A DNA stretch of 64,000 nucleotides, from assembly GCA_030267565.1 (NCBI GenBank), contig BRXU01000026.1, positions 1,512,501-1,576,500 on the forward strand, written 5' to 3'. The first letter of the stretch is position 1. The number at the start of each line of letters is the position of its first letter. Positions 36,534 to 47,371 of the stretch are shown here, piece after piece. Under the pieces are notes generated by a model. That model saw only the letters and a program-made list of their open reading frames with translations, was not told the origin of the DNA and did no database searches. The position numbers and the translations under genes were made by a program. This DNA is from Pleodorina starrii (lineage: Eukaryota; Chlorophyta; Chlorophyceae; Chlamydomonadales; Volvocaceae).

Positions 36534-36571
36534 CCTCCCCCCCCTCCCCCTTTCCCTCTCCTGCCCTCCAC

Positions 36572-39500
36572 TCACGTCCAGGTGATGTCGCCCGGCTCCG
36601 CCCCCACGCCCCCCAGCAGTCGGTCCAGGATGAAGACGGGCGGGTTGCGCGGGTCGCAGGGGGACGCGGCGCTGAGGTTGTGGGTGAGGCACGTGATGGA
36701 GAAGTTGGGGGAGGTCAGCGGCACGCCCCAGTTGCCTGGCAGAAGGAGGGGGTGAGGGTGAGGAGGGTGGGGTGGGTGAGGGTGGGGGTGGGGGAGATGA
36801 GGGTGGCGGGGAGAAGTGGGGGGCGGAGGGAGGGGCGGGAGGGGAGGTGGAAGGAGTGAGATGTGGGAGGCGGGGGCGAAAGGGGCATCGCGCGGCAGCG
36901 GGGGGGGGGTGATGGAATGGCGGGCCGGTGGTGGTGATAGTGGTGATGTCTGTGTTTGTGTTTGTCTCTGTGTGTGGGTGGGGGGACGGGAGGGGTTGGG
37001 AAGGAGGGGGAGGGGGAAGAGGGGAATGCGGCAGTTGAGCCAGCGGGGACAGGTCAAGTCAGGTCAGGGCGAATCAGGTCCCATGCGCGGGACACGAATG
37101 CCGGGAAGTACGGCACCATCGAATCCAACCGAACCGAACCGATCTGAACCGCCACTCTCCCCGTGAGATGATTCCCAACCTGCCACGCGCAGCAGCGCCG
37201 CGCCCGATACCCGCCAAACCCCCGCCCCCCCCAACAAACCCCTCCATCTCCCGCCTCCTCCCCTCCCCTCCTCCCCTTCCCCTTCCCCTCACACCTCTTC
37301 CAAGGCGCCTTTCCCTCACGAGGCCCCTCCCCCTCTCCCTCCCCCTCCTACACTTCCCTCTCCCTCCTCTTCCTCCTCTTGCCTCTCCCTCTTCCCCCCT
37401 GCTTCCCCCCTCCCTTCCCCTCTCCTGACGCACCCATGTACGCCGCCCACGCCAGCCGGCCCCCCGGCCGCATGTCCTCGGGCCGTACCAACCCCCCTCC
37501 CGCCGCCCCCGCCGCCGCCGCCCCCGCGCCCATCTCGTGCGGGAAGGGCAGCCACAGCGTGTTGTCAGCGGACGGCACGAACAGCGGGCCGCCACCCGCG
37601 AAGCGATCCGCCACGTAGATGCCGTCAAAATTGAGCAGCTGCTTGAAATTGACCTGGGGGGGTGGGGGGGGGAGGAGGAGGAGGAGGAGGCGGGGTGGGA
37701 GGGGCGGGGCGGGGCGGGGCGTGTAGGTGCGGATGGGATGGGATGGGATGGGATGGAAGGGATGGGATCCGCACACACACACGCAAGAAGGTGCGGGCGC
37801 GGATGAATTACGGGGTATTTAGGGGGGAACGTGCGGGGGATGTGTGGTTGGCCTGACGGCGCAGTGCAGCAGTGTAGATGGGATGCTTCTCCACCCACCC
37901 ACCCACCCACCCACACCCCCACACACCCCACACACCCCCACACAGACACACCCTGCTGCTCTGCCGCTCCTGCTACGCTCCTATGCCCTACCTTTGCATA
38001 CACGTTGAGGTTGCTGGTGTGGGGGCTGTTGGCGTGGCTGTGCAGCCCCGAGTACACGCGGGGCCGCTGATGGCCGCTGTCCGGGTCGGACTCGAAAGAA
38101 CAATCGCCTGGGGAGGTGGGGAGGTGGGTTTGTTTGGGTGGGGGTGGGGGTGGGGTGGGGGGGACACGGGGTATGGGCGCGTGTGTAGGTGTGTGTGGGG
38201 TGCCTGGCTCAGGGCCGCTGGCAGCGTCGTTCTATTGGGCGACGTCGTCAGCTGAGCTCAGGCCCCGGAAGATGAATGATACATAACAACGCACATACAC
38301 AGGCACACATCCTCACACACATCCTCACCCACACAAACACACAGACACACAGACACACACAGACACATACACACACACACACCGTGGCCAACACGCACGC
38401 ACGCACGCGCAGGCACACATACGGTACACGCGGCTCCTCACCCGGCCACCCTCCTTTCGTACAGTCGTACGTAGGCAGCCACGTGTGCTGACTGTACTGC
38501 AGCGCGGCAACGGCCCGGGCGGGTTCTTGCTCGTCCAACATGCCGTCCTGGCAGACGTACACCTTGAGGTGCTCCCAGTCGCCTGAGGGGTGTGTAAGGG
38601 GGGGTGTGGGAGGAAGGGCGGCGGGCGGGCGGGGTTGGGAAAAGGTACGGAAAGCAGTCAAACCGTGAAGGGGGAAAGGGGGGAGGGACGGAGGGAAAGA
38701 TGTGGAGGGCGAACGAGCCCGCCTCCCTTTCCTCCTCCCTCTGCCTTCCGTTTCCTCGCCGCCTCTCCCCTGCCCCCCATTCCTCCTGCCCCCCCCCTTC
38801 CTCCTGGCCCCCCCCCGCCACCTCCCCCCGATTTCCTCCAGCATCCCGTCAGCTTGCCCGTCCCGACCTCTCTACTCCACCCATCTCCCCCGCCCCACCC
38901 ACCCTCCCTCCCTCCCTCCCCCGCAACCCCCCCTCCCCCCCCACCCACCCTCGTGCACCCCCAGCGGGCACAGAAAGTACTCTGCCGCCTGGTGCCTCCC
39001 CGCGAACCGAGTGGCCATCAGCTGATTGGAGCAGCCGTTGAAGGGATAGAAGAACCTGCAGCAGCAGCAGCAGCAGCAGCAAAAGGAAGCAGCAGATGGA
39101 ATAGCAGGAGCAGGAGCAGCAGCAGTGGCAGGAATAGCAGTGGCAGCAGCAGAAGGAATAGCAGGAGCAATAGCAGCAGCGGAAGGAGGAGGAAGGCATG
39201 GATCAGCGGGAGCCGGCTGGCCGGCAAAAGCAAATGCGCCGACACACACGTACACAAGGGGGACAAGGGGTGCAGGGTGTAGGGCGGGCGGGAGCGCAGC
39301 CTTATCGAGGGCTCGGAACAGGAGCGGGAGATGAATCAGAGAGGAGCGGATCGGAGCGGAGAACACAAACTCCGACCGCGAGTGCCAGACACCCACCGAC
39401 GCTAACTCGCCCACACACGCTAACCCGCCCACACACGCTAACCCACCCATTCCCTCCTCCTTACCCCCACCTCCTCCCCTCCCCTCCCCCCATCCCCTTC

Positions 39501-42500
39501 TTGTTCCTTTCTTGCAAATTCACTATTCAAACCTCCCCTCCCCCCCATAGTCACCAGAATGTGTACACGTAGGCATGGGTGGGCTCCGCGCCGCCTCCCC
39601 CGCCCCCGCCCCCACCGGCGGGTCCCGGGTCTCCCGCGGGTCCGGCCCCGGCCCCAGGTCCGGTGGGGGTGGCGGTGTGGGCGGGTCGGCTCCACCGCAG
39701 GTGCTCCAACCGGGGTTCGAACACTGGCGGGCAGTGGCGGGGAGGCGGGTAGAGGAGGGGAGGGGAGGGGAGGCGGGCAGTGGCGGGGAGGCGGGTAGAG
39801 GAGGGGAGGGGAGGGGAGGCGGGCAGTGGCGGGGAGGCGGGCAGAGGAGGGGAGGCGGGTGGGGAGGGGAGGCGGGTGGGGAGGCGGGCAGAGGAGGGGA
39901 GGGGATGCGGGCAGGGGAGGGGAGGCGGGTGGGAGAGGGGAGGGGATGCGGGTGGGGAAAGCGGGCAGGGAGGCGCGCGAGGCGCGTCAAGACGGGCTCG
40001 GGTGATGGCGTGCGGGCTGAGGAACACGTGGCGGACCGTGGGGTTGGGGTTGAGCGTGGCGGACAGTGGTGGGGCGGTGCGGTGTAAACATAAAGATACC
40101 GCAGCGAAGGGACGGGTGGACGGTGGGGGTGGGGGAATCAGCGGGCAGCGTGCAGCTGCATGGAATGGCGGAGAAGGGCGCAGAGGGGCGCAGGCCGCCA
40201 GCAGCGGCAGCGGCGCGGGCCGCTAGCAAGGCGGGATCCAGATGAGGTGCTCGAGTCAAAAATGAGGAGTGCCGTCGTCCTCCGTGTGTGCGCCTAATCT
40301 AAATCCTGGCCCCCCGCCTTCCCCCCAGCCAGCAGCCGAAGGGCCCCCACCCGCCCACCCACCCACCCACCCACGGCCCACCCGTGTAGTAGACCTTGCC
40401 ACCCAGACGCGGCGCTCGGCTGCCGCCACTGCCACCGCCGCCGCCGCTGTCACGGCCATCGCCGCCGTCGCCGCCACCGTCGTCAGCCAATCCCTCCGCC
40501 GCCGCCGCCGCCGCTCTCCGGCCCTGCTTCTCCGCCGCTTTCCCGCCCTCCCGCGCCCCGTCGCGCTCCGCCCCCTCGTCCTGCAGCGGGTCCCCCGCTA
40601 CCGCCTCGAAGAACTCGGAGCCCTGCGGACAAGTCGCAAGAGGGCGGGCGAGCAGGCGGTCGCGAGACAAACAGACAGACTGACAGACAAACATTAATGC
40701 GCCCTTTACCCCACAACGCACAAGGCACAATCCCCAAACGGTGCGCCGCCACATCGCCCTCCCCCCCTCCCTCGAACACACACTCTGCGCTACTCCTCCC
40801 TAAGATGCGTGGGCCGGAAGTACCGTACTGTGTGCCCTCGACCACTGAAACGCAAACACACACACTCTCCCCCCTACACGTGGATAACCCCCCACCCGCT
40901 GCTGCCTCGCCTGCAGGGCCTCGAAATGCGGCCAGTAGGGGTCCGTCTCCTCCACACGGCCCGATCCGTCTCCGTCTCCGTCTCCGCCGCCGCCGCTCCC
41001 TCCCCCGGCCTCCCCGGAATCCTGCGCCGCCAGCGCCTCCCTCTCCTCCTCCCCTTCCTGCAGCCCCCGCCGCCGCCGTCGCCCCTCCCCCTGCGCCTGC
41101 GTTATCCGCCGTCGGCGGCGGCCACCGCTCGCCTGCTCCTGCTCGCCATCCGGAGCACCGCGGACTCCGGCGGCGGAGGGCTCGGAGTCGCCGCCGCCGC
41201 CGCCGGCGGCGGCGGCGGCGGGAGCCGTGCCCCGCTGCGGCTCCGGCCCCTGCTGGGCCTCCCGGCCGTGAGCTGCCGCAGCGCCGTACCGCCGTCTGAC
41301 AAGCCGAGTCGCGAAGAAATTGTGGGTGTCGTACGCCTCGTGGATGGTCCAGTACGGGTCCGCCGCCGCCGCCTCGGCGGCGGCGGCGGTGGCCTTGGCG
41401 GCGGCGGCCGCCGCCCTGGCGGCGGCGCCACCGCCGCCGCCGGCGGCGGCGGCGGCCGCTGCCTCCGCCTCCGCCGCGGCCTTTTCGACCCTGGCGCGTC
41501 GTGCCCTGTGCCTGTCGCAAAGGGAACACGGGGATACACATACGGCGACACGAGCGACTACGGCGTCGGGACCGAGGGATCAGGGAGTGATATGCTCCCC
41601 GGGACCGGGGGTTGGGGGCAAAGCAGCAGTACCGGTACATGTACCGTGTGTGGGTGCTTGAAGCCGCCGGACAAACACCTCCCCCCCAAACACACACACA
41701 CACACACACACACATACACACACGACTCACTCGTCCACCACAACCGAAAACTCCACGACACTCATTGGCGGATGTGCGACCAAGAGCCGCCCCCTCTCTC
41801 ATCTCCCTCCTTGACCCGCGGGTACCTACCGTATCTCGGATAACCCGAACCCTGCCGCGCCCTCTTCCCCTCTCCCGCCATGCCCATCTCCCCCCCCCAA
41901 CGCACACACACACGCATCACCCTCCCAGTAGCCCCACTGGGTCCTGGGCCTCGCCCCCAAAGATCAGATCCAGATCCAGATCCGAATCCAGATCCATTGA
42001 CGCATTTCGCTCTCGAAGGCCCCCCCTTACCTGTTCTCCAGGTAGGTCGTGAGGTCGGTAGTGGTGTACGTCACTGGATCTATCAGTACGGCAGACTGCA
42101 GCCAGGCGCCCGGGTCGGACAGACGGGACCAGTCCAGGGAATGCTGGTGGCTGGGCACCCGGGTGGTGGTGGGAGGGGGCCAAAGGCATGCCGGGGGGGA
42201 GGGCGGCGGCGGCGGCGCGGGAAAGGGGGGGATCGTAAGAAGGGGATGCGCGGCAAGAGGTGAGGGGCGTCAAGCGGGTAGAGTACAACAGTCCAAAGCG
42301 ATGCTCAGCTGTCCCTCGCCTCGCCTCGCTTCGTAAGACACCCCCTACACCCAACCCAAAATCCCATACTCCCCCTACCTGCCCAGGCCACCAGGCCGGG
42401 GCGTCCCCAGGCTACGTACCCCCCTTTCCCCCTCCAGCCGCCCCGGCCAGAAGCCTCCCCGCCCCCATTCCTCCCTTGCCCTCGCCCCCCTCCTCCCCAT

Positions 42501-43666
42501 CCCTCCCCCCCCAGCCCCCATTTCCAGGGCCCTTCCCCGTCCTTCTTCCCCCCCCCCGGCCCGGCCCCACTCACAGCAGCGGTGCGAACCTCCAGCCCAG
42601 CCGCCGCGCCTCGTCGATCCCCACCGGCCGCCGCGGCGGGGGGCAGCGGGGCGGCACGAAGGCGGGGCTGGCCGCCTGCTTTGCCAGCGTGCAGCCATCC
42701 TTGCCCTGAGGTGGGGTGCGGTGCAGTGCGGGACGGGGGGGACAGGAGGAGGAGCCCAGAGGATGCCGCAGCGGAGGGCAGGGGAGGGGAGAGGGCAGGG
42801 GAAGGAGGGAAGTAGGGGTTTTAGAATGCAATGTATGCAGGGTCGTTGGGGGGAAACAGGTGATCAAATCAAAAGAGTCCATCACGCCCTGGAGCACCCA
42901 CCCGCCATGCCGCCAACCCCTCCCGCGAGCGCCCACCCACCCCGCCACCCACCCACCCCGCCACCCACCCGGTTCTTACCTTGGCGGTGATGTTTGAGGC
43001 CCAGTCCAGGGAGGCATCAAAGGAGGGCCGCATCAGCAAACTGCCCTTGCCCTTGCCCGCGTCGCCGCCCCCCGGGGCCGGGAGCAGACCGGACAGGGCA
43101 GCACCGGGACCTGTGCCGGCGCCGCCGGTGGCGGCGGCGGCGGAGCCCTGACCGCCAGCGGGGCTGACGGCCGCAGCCAGCAGCAGCCCCGGCAGGGGGT
43201 GGCGGCGCCGCCGCGGCAGCGGCGGCGCCGCTGCTGGCCTGCTGCGAGCGAGGCCGCAGATCTGACCTGGGTTTGGGCCGGAGGATGGGGTCCTCTCCGA
43301 TCCAGGAGGCGGAGCGAGGGAGGGAAAGGGAGTTTCGGAGCTGAGGAGGCCCTCCCAGGGAACTAGGGGGATGGGCCCTGGAGCCGGCGCCGGCGCCAGC
43401 AGCAGCGCCATCAGGAGCAGCAGCCGGGGAGCGCCGAACTGATGGTGGAGAGGCCAGCGGCTAGCGACGCAGCCGCTGCGGCCGCTGCGGGGACGACGGA
43501 GGTATGGGGCTTCGCAGGAGAAGCAGCGGCGGCAGCAGCCAGGCGGGTGGGCGCGCTGCGGGGATGGAGGGGCGGCGGCGTCTGACGGCTGCACAGGTCC
43601 GGCCCTGGTGGCACACGATCGCGCCCGCCGCTGCGCCTGGTCCTCATGCCGCGGCAGCGGCTCCAT
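36572..43666 (-). CDS. VPS62-like protein with N-terminal signal or anchor segment
   Basis: VPS62-family proteins are linked to vacuolar protein sorting in yeast; their biochemical role is unknown. Eleven exons join in phase to 903 residues: 42980-43666, 42575-42705, 42031-42150, 40896-41511, 40382-40622, 39555-39723, 38949-39055, 38442-38582, 37992-38107, 37434-37653 and 36572-36735. The conserved C-terminal half carries YTFWFFYPFNG, GDWEHLKVYVCQDG, LQYSQHTWLPTYDC, RVYSGLHSHANSPH and YVADRF in the family order (about residues 640-850), ending NWGVPLTSP and GDITWT. The N-terminal half has Ala/Gly-rich tracts between short conserved islands (LDWASNIT, DPYWTIHEAYDTHNFFATR, DPYWPHFEALQ). A hydrophobic stretch (RLLLLMALLLAPAPAPG, about residues 81-97) looks like a signal peptide. 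If translation starts at its internal Met (43411) the signal would be N-terminal, otherwise it follows 80 basic residues. The start is therefore uncertain. Confidence 0.82.
39730..39960. repeat. G-rich minisatellite, ~46-bp unit
   Basis: The block GCAGTGGCGGGGAGGCGGG plus TAGAGGAGGGGAGGGG is repeated with variation from 39730 to about 39960. It starts next to the 3' splice site of the exon ending at 39723, so on the minus strand it forms a very long C/T tract in front of the acceptor. Confidence 0.9.
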
Positions 43667-44379
43667 TTGGTTCGACGGGGCTTCTCGCGACTCCGACAGT
43701 CGGGTGTCCAGCGCTGGTCCGCAGCCAGGCGGGGATGGAGGGTGAGGAAAGCGTTAGCAGCGCTGGAGCTTGTGCACGTACAAAAAATGCATGGGCCCGG
43801 TGCGCAAGGCGGAGGACCGAAGACATCAACCGCTCAACGTGTTTGAACGCCAAGCCCTAGTTTTTACAGCGCCATCAGAACGCTCAGCTGCGCCGGACGA
43901 AAGTTATGGGCACAGTCCTTTCCGCAAATAACGGGTTGCACCCCAAGTCCACTTTGACAGTTAGGCATCGCCAAGCTGGAGCACCTTTTCTTACGCGAGC
44001 CTTCGATCACAGCTCAAAAAGTAACCCTCGCAGATCTGGGTTGTATAGCTCCTGAAGACCGCCCAACGCCAAGGTACACCGACACAAACTCCAGCGCGCG
44101 GAAGACTATAAGGCATTCCCTGCAGTTCTTTTTAGTGATCTAGCTGAACCTGGCAAAAGTAATGCCAAATGATCCGTGCTAGCAAACGCAAAAGCTGATC
44201 GCCCAGCAGTTGACTACATCAAGCGCGCCCCCGCAACTTCTTATTCTTCATAGGGTTTACAGATACGCAGGCCACAGAAGTGTGTGTAAGACATGGTAGA
44301 CTGCCGTAATTGGGCAACAAGCTTACGTTCGGACAAACCTTACAAACTGACCGTACGTACGGCGACGTACGTCGGCTAA
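43667..44379. other. Spacer upstream of the VPS62-like gene
   Basis: I see no gene here. It should hold the promoter of the VPS62-like gene on the minus strand. The right end has GTACGTAC/GACGTACGTCGGC palindromic words at 44350-44375, just before the tRNA-like element. Confidence 0.45.
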
Positions 44380-44600
44380 CCGCAGGTAGCTTAACGGTAA
44401 AGCACTCATCGAAAGATGTGGAGCTCCTGGGTTCGAGTCTGGGCCTCCCCGCCCGACCATATAGGTCGGGATGACGAGATTATGACTAGCTGTCGAGACG
44501 TGGAGTTGAGGTCGTGGTAGGTACGCACACTTGATCGGTGGCGATGCTGAACCCTACAGAGTCCCGACGGTCGGGTGGTTGATGAGGGGTGTGGCTTATT
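44380..44600 (+). mobile_element. tRNA-like sequence with A and B boxes, possible SINE head or tRNA relic
   Basis: TAGCTTAACGG (44387-44397) fits the Pol III A box and GGTTCGAGTCT (44430-44440) the B box, at tRNA-like spacing. The acceptor arms do not pair and the anticodon arm cannot form a normal seven-base loop, so it is not a working tRNA. A short hairpin (CCCGACC/GGTCGGG, 44452-44470) follows. tRNA-headed SINEs occur in chlorophytes, but I could not find a second copy or an A-rich tail here, so ends are approximate. Confidence 0.35.
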
Positions 44601-45461
44601 GTGTATCGAAGGCCCGGTGGTCAGTGCTAGCATGTGTAGCCGCCCTGCGGGCTTGGCTCCCACTGTAACTGTGACCCGCATTCAAACTGCCTTGACCGTC
44701 AAGATTATGGCTTGGGTTCTTGCACCGGCTGCGTGGGCTGCCCATGCGCTCTTTCATGTAGGGGCGGGCAAGGACGTGCGTTAACAGTCGAAAACCATGG
44801 TATCTGACATGGCTGGCAATGCGGTAGGCAGGCAAGCAGGGCACCGGAACCCGGAACTCCTTTGTCATGCCTCATGCGCCATCGCCGGCCGACACGTGCC
44901 CGCAACACTGGGTACACGGACTGCCGCGGCCGCGGCATGATGCGGCAATTGCGCTACTGCACCTCTGCCGCACACCGGCAACCAGCCAACCCAGAATCCC
45001 ATGCCCTATAAGCCGCTGGGCACCTCTGCCCGGGCCCGGCCCTGGACGCTGGGCGCCGCTGCCCCTAAACACGAGCCTCCCAGAACCCAAGTCTGTAATT
45101 CCCCGTTCCCACGCGTGGCCCAACCTGCCCCACCGTCGGCGTCTCCGTCCCAACGCCGAGGACACTCACGTGAGATGCCCCCGTGAGATAACACCTCTGA
45201 ATCCCTTTGTCACGCAAGGCGGTTCGCCGTCTACCCACCGGCTCTATGCCCGGAGCCCTGTCTCCCCACCCCCGCCACCGTGACGAAGGCAAAGCGACGA
45301 GGTCGGGTTGGCGGTTGCGAACGAGGCCGGCGATCCACGAGGCCAGGTGTCCGACCTGGATCCGATCGTCAACGTGCGGCCGCAACGGTGAGCCGCCGAT
45401 CTCGCCTGCAAGCTAAAATCCCCATACGGCTGCATCGACCATCCACAAAAGATACACAGAA

Positions 45462-45533
45462 TGGAGCTTACCGGGTTCGAACCGGTGACCTCATGCATGC
45501 AAAGCACGCGCTCTACCACTGAGCTAAAGCCCC
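45462..45533 (-). tRNA. tRNA-Ala, anticodon UGC
   Basis: The minus strand folds into a complete cloverleaf. The acceptor stem GGGGCTT pairs with AAGCTCC, the D arm is GCTCAGTGGTAGAGC, the anticodon stem CGTGC pairs with GCATG around TTTGCAT (anticodon TGC), and the T arm is ACCGG-TTCGAAC-CCGGT. The discriminator base is A. There is no intron and CCA is not encoded, as expected for a nuclear gene. The acceptor stem has a G3-T70 pair, the classic identity element for alanyl-tRNA synthetase. Confidence 0.96.
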
Positions 45534-47371
45534 TTTCCATAGCGAAGAGGTAAACTACCGGTTACATGTTTGTACATTCCCCGCTCCCCACTGGAGTATG
45601 CGCGGGGTTTGGAGTAGGAACCCCGCACTCATTGCCCTTCGCCGCACTCCAATTTCCGCACGCTACTCCTCCAGCACTGCTTTCTGCCTCCCCCCGCTGT
45701 GTGGCTGCCATGTGCCAGGCAGGGATTGCCCACCATGGGGCAATAAGTTTTGTTGGGTGGAGCCCCCACCGCCGCGCCCCTGGTGTTGGGTGTAAGGAAG
45801 GAGGAGGAGGAATGCTTCGCCTCACAACACGTGCATTTCGATTTTTCCCAGATATACGAGCACGAGCAGATACATCAGATATGAAAAATCGCCGCAGGAC
45901 ATACCGTATACGCGAGTTAGGCTGACTTCTAGCTGCACGTGTGAAAGAAAGCACTAGAAAAAGATGTTCGGGGGCCATTACCGACCGTTCGATCCATTCA
46001 TTTTGCCGGACACACGAATGACGGCTCTGGAGGGGCCGTTCCGTCCACCAGCCAGATGAAGGAAGCGGGCAGCATTGTGGGCCTCGTTCGCCCACAGCAG
46101 CGACAGCCCCAAGGTTGTCTGCCGGCCGAGGTTGTCTTGAATCATCCTCACTGTTCGCCTTGGTTGCATGGTTGGGGAGCAGCACGGCACAGTGGCAGGG
46201 GAAGGGATAATCCAGCCAGTGGCTGTCCACCCCCCCAGCCCGATGGAGCTTCAGGCCATTTCTGTTAAACCCTCATTTCGGACAAATACAAAACCTTGCA
46301 AACGCCTGCGGTGTTGCGCCATGAGCAAATAGCCAAGGCCTAGGCTTTAGGGTTGTTTAAGTGCTACGCTGTTACCCGTTCTAGAGGTCCGACCCGTGGG
46401 TCGGAGCCCAAGGCTGGAACACAGGAGCCAGCTGAGGGTGTAATGAAGCACATGCCATTTCCTTGCACAACAAGAGAGAGCAGGGTGATGAACATATCTC
46501 GGGTTATAAGCTTATAACAACAGCGACACACTGCCTGGGGAAATGACGAGCATTTGGTTGGCAGCAGGCTCCTGCCGTGGTTCCGTGCGCGCATGGGAGA
46601 TGGGGGCATTGGAGCATGGACAGCTGTTGTCACGTGCAGCCGGGTCTCGCTTAACACTGCGCACAGGGCGCAAAGATGCATGGTTGGCCATTGGGCATGC
46701 TGCACCAAACACGCACAACTGCACGCCTGTTCCATGCTGTCTGCTAGATGCCAGAGGAATGAGAAATCACGAGCCTCCCTCATGGCCCACCAAGCATGTG
46801 CCTTCTAGCTGTGTCCGGATCCTCACAACCCATACCGCCACCCCGCCCACATAGTCCGTGCTGAATTCCCTACGCAGCCCAGAAATCCCAATGGCAGCCC
46901 AATATACGTAACTGTACACGTCTTAAGACGTCTGACGACAGTGATAGCGCAGCCGCACTACGCTGCACTCGCGATTGAAACTCACGAAAGCCTGACCACG
47001 CCCGCTTAGTGGGCATTTTCACCTGCCCATACCGGTATTTGCTTCCGTCAGCGCAGCTGCACTCCACCCCCAAAGTGTGTCCGCTGAGATTAGGCAAAAA
47101 TCCCCCTTTCCCCCTTCCCCTTCGTTCCAACCCTGATGCACCCACACATTCAAGCCAAACATCCACTTCTGCCAGGCACAAAGAGCATGCGCCATGCCAC
47201 CGTATACTGCACTACGTCTATCAAGTCCCACGCCCGTTGTAAATCCGTCCTGGGAAGCCGCAATCCGCAATGGATCCGCCCCTCCCCAAATGCCATCGCG
47301 CATCAAATGTCACCACACGCGCAGTCAGACGCCCCACCCCACCCCGCTCATGCAAACCGCCGCCAGGCCCC
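45534..47371. other. 1.8-kb spacer between tRNA-Ala and the coatomer gene
   Basis: No recognisable gene. A 222-codon minus-strand frame (45562-46230) has no domain or conserved motif and is probably chance. The 3' UTR of the coatomer gene should lie at the right end, but I did not see a clear TGTAA on the minus strand close to its stop. Confidence 0.45.

Noticed and set aside
36343..36585. Poly-proline frames over the hexamer tract
   Set aside because: They are translations of (CCCCCT)n in different frames, not a protein.
40896..40910. GC donor (CAG|GCGAGG) for a VPS62-like exon
   Set aside because: A GT donor nine bases further (CGG|GTGGGG) keeps the frame and needs no exception.
44381..44452. 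Functional tRNA gene at 44.38 kb
   Set aside because: The acceptor stem does not pair, the T stem has a G-G mismatch and the anticodon arm cannot form a seven-base loop.
45562..46230. 222-codon minus-strand frame next to tRNA-Ala
   Set aside because: No domain, no splice context and no composition bias that marks coding sequence.
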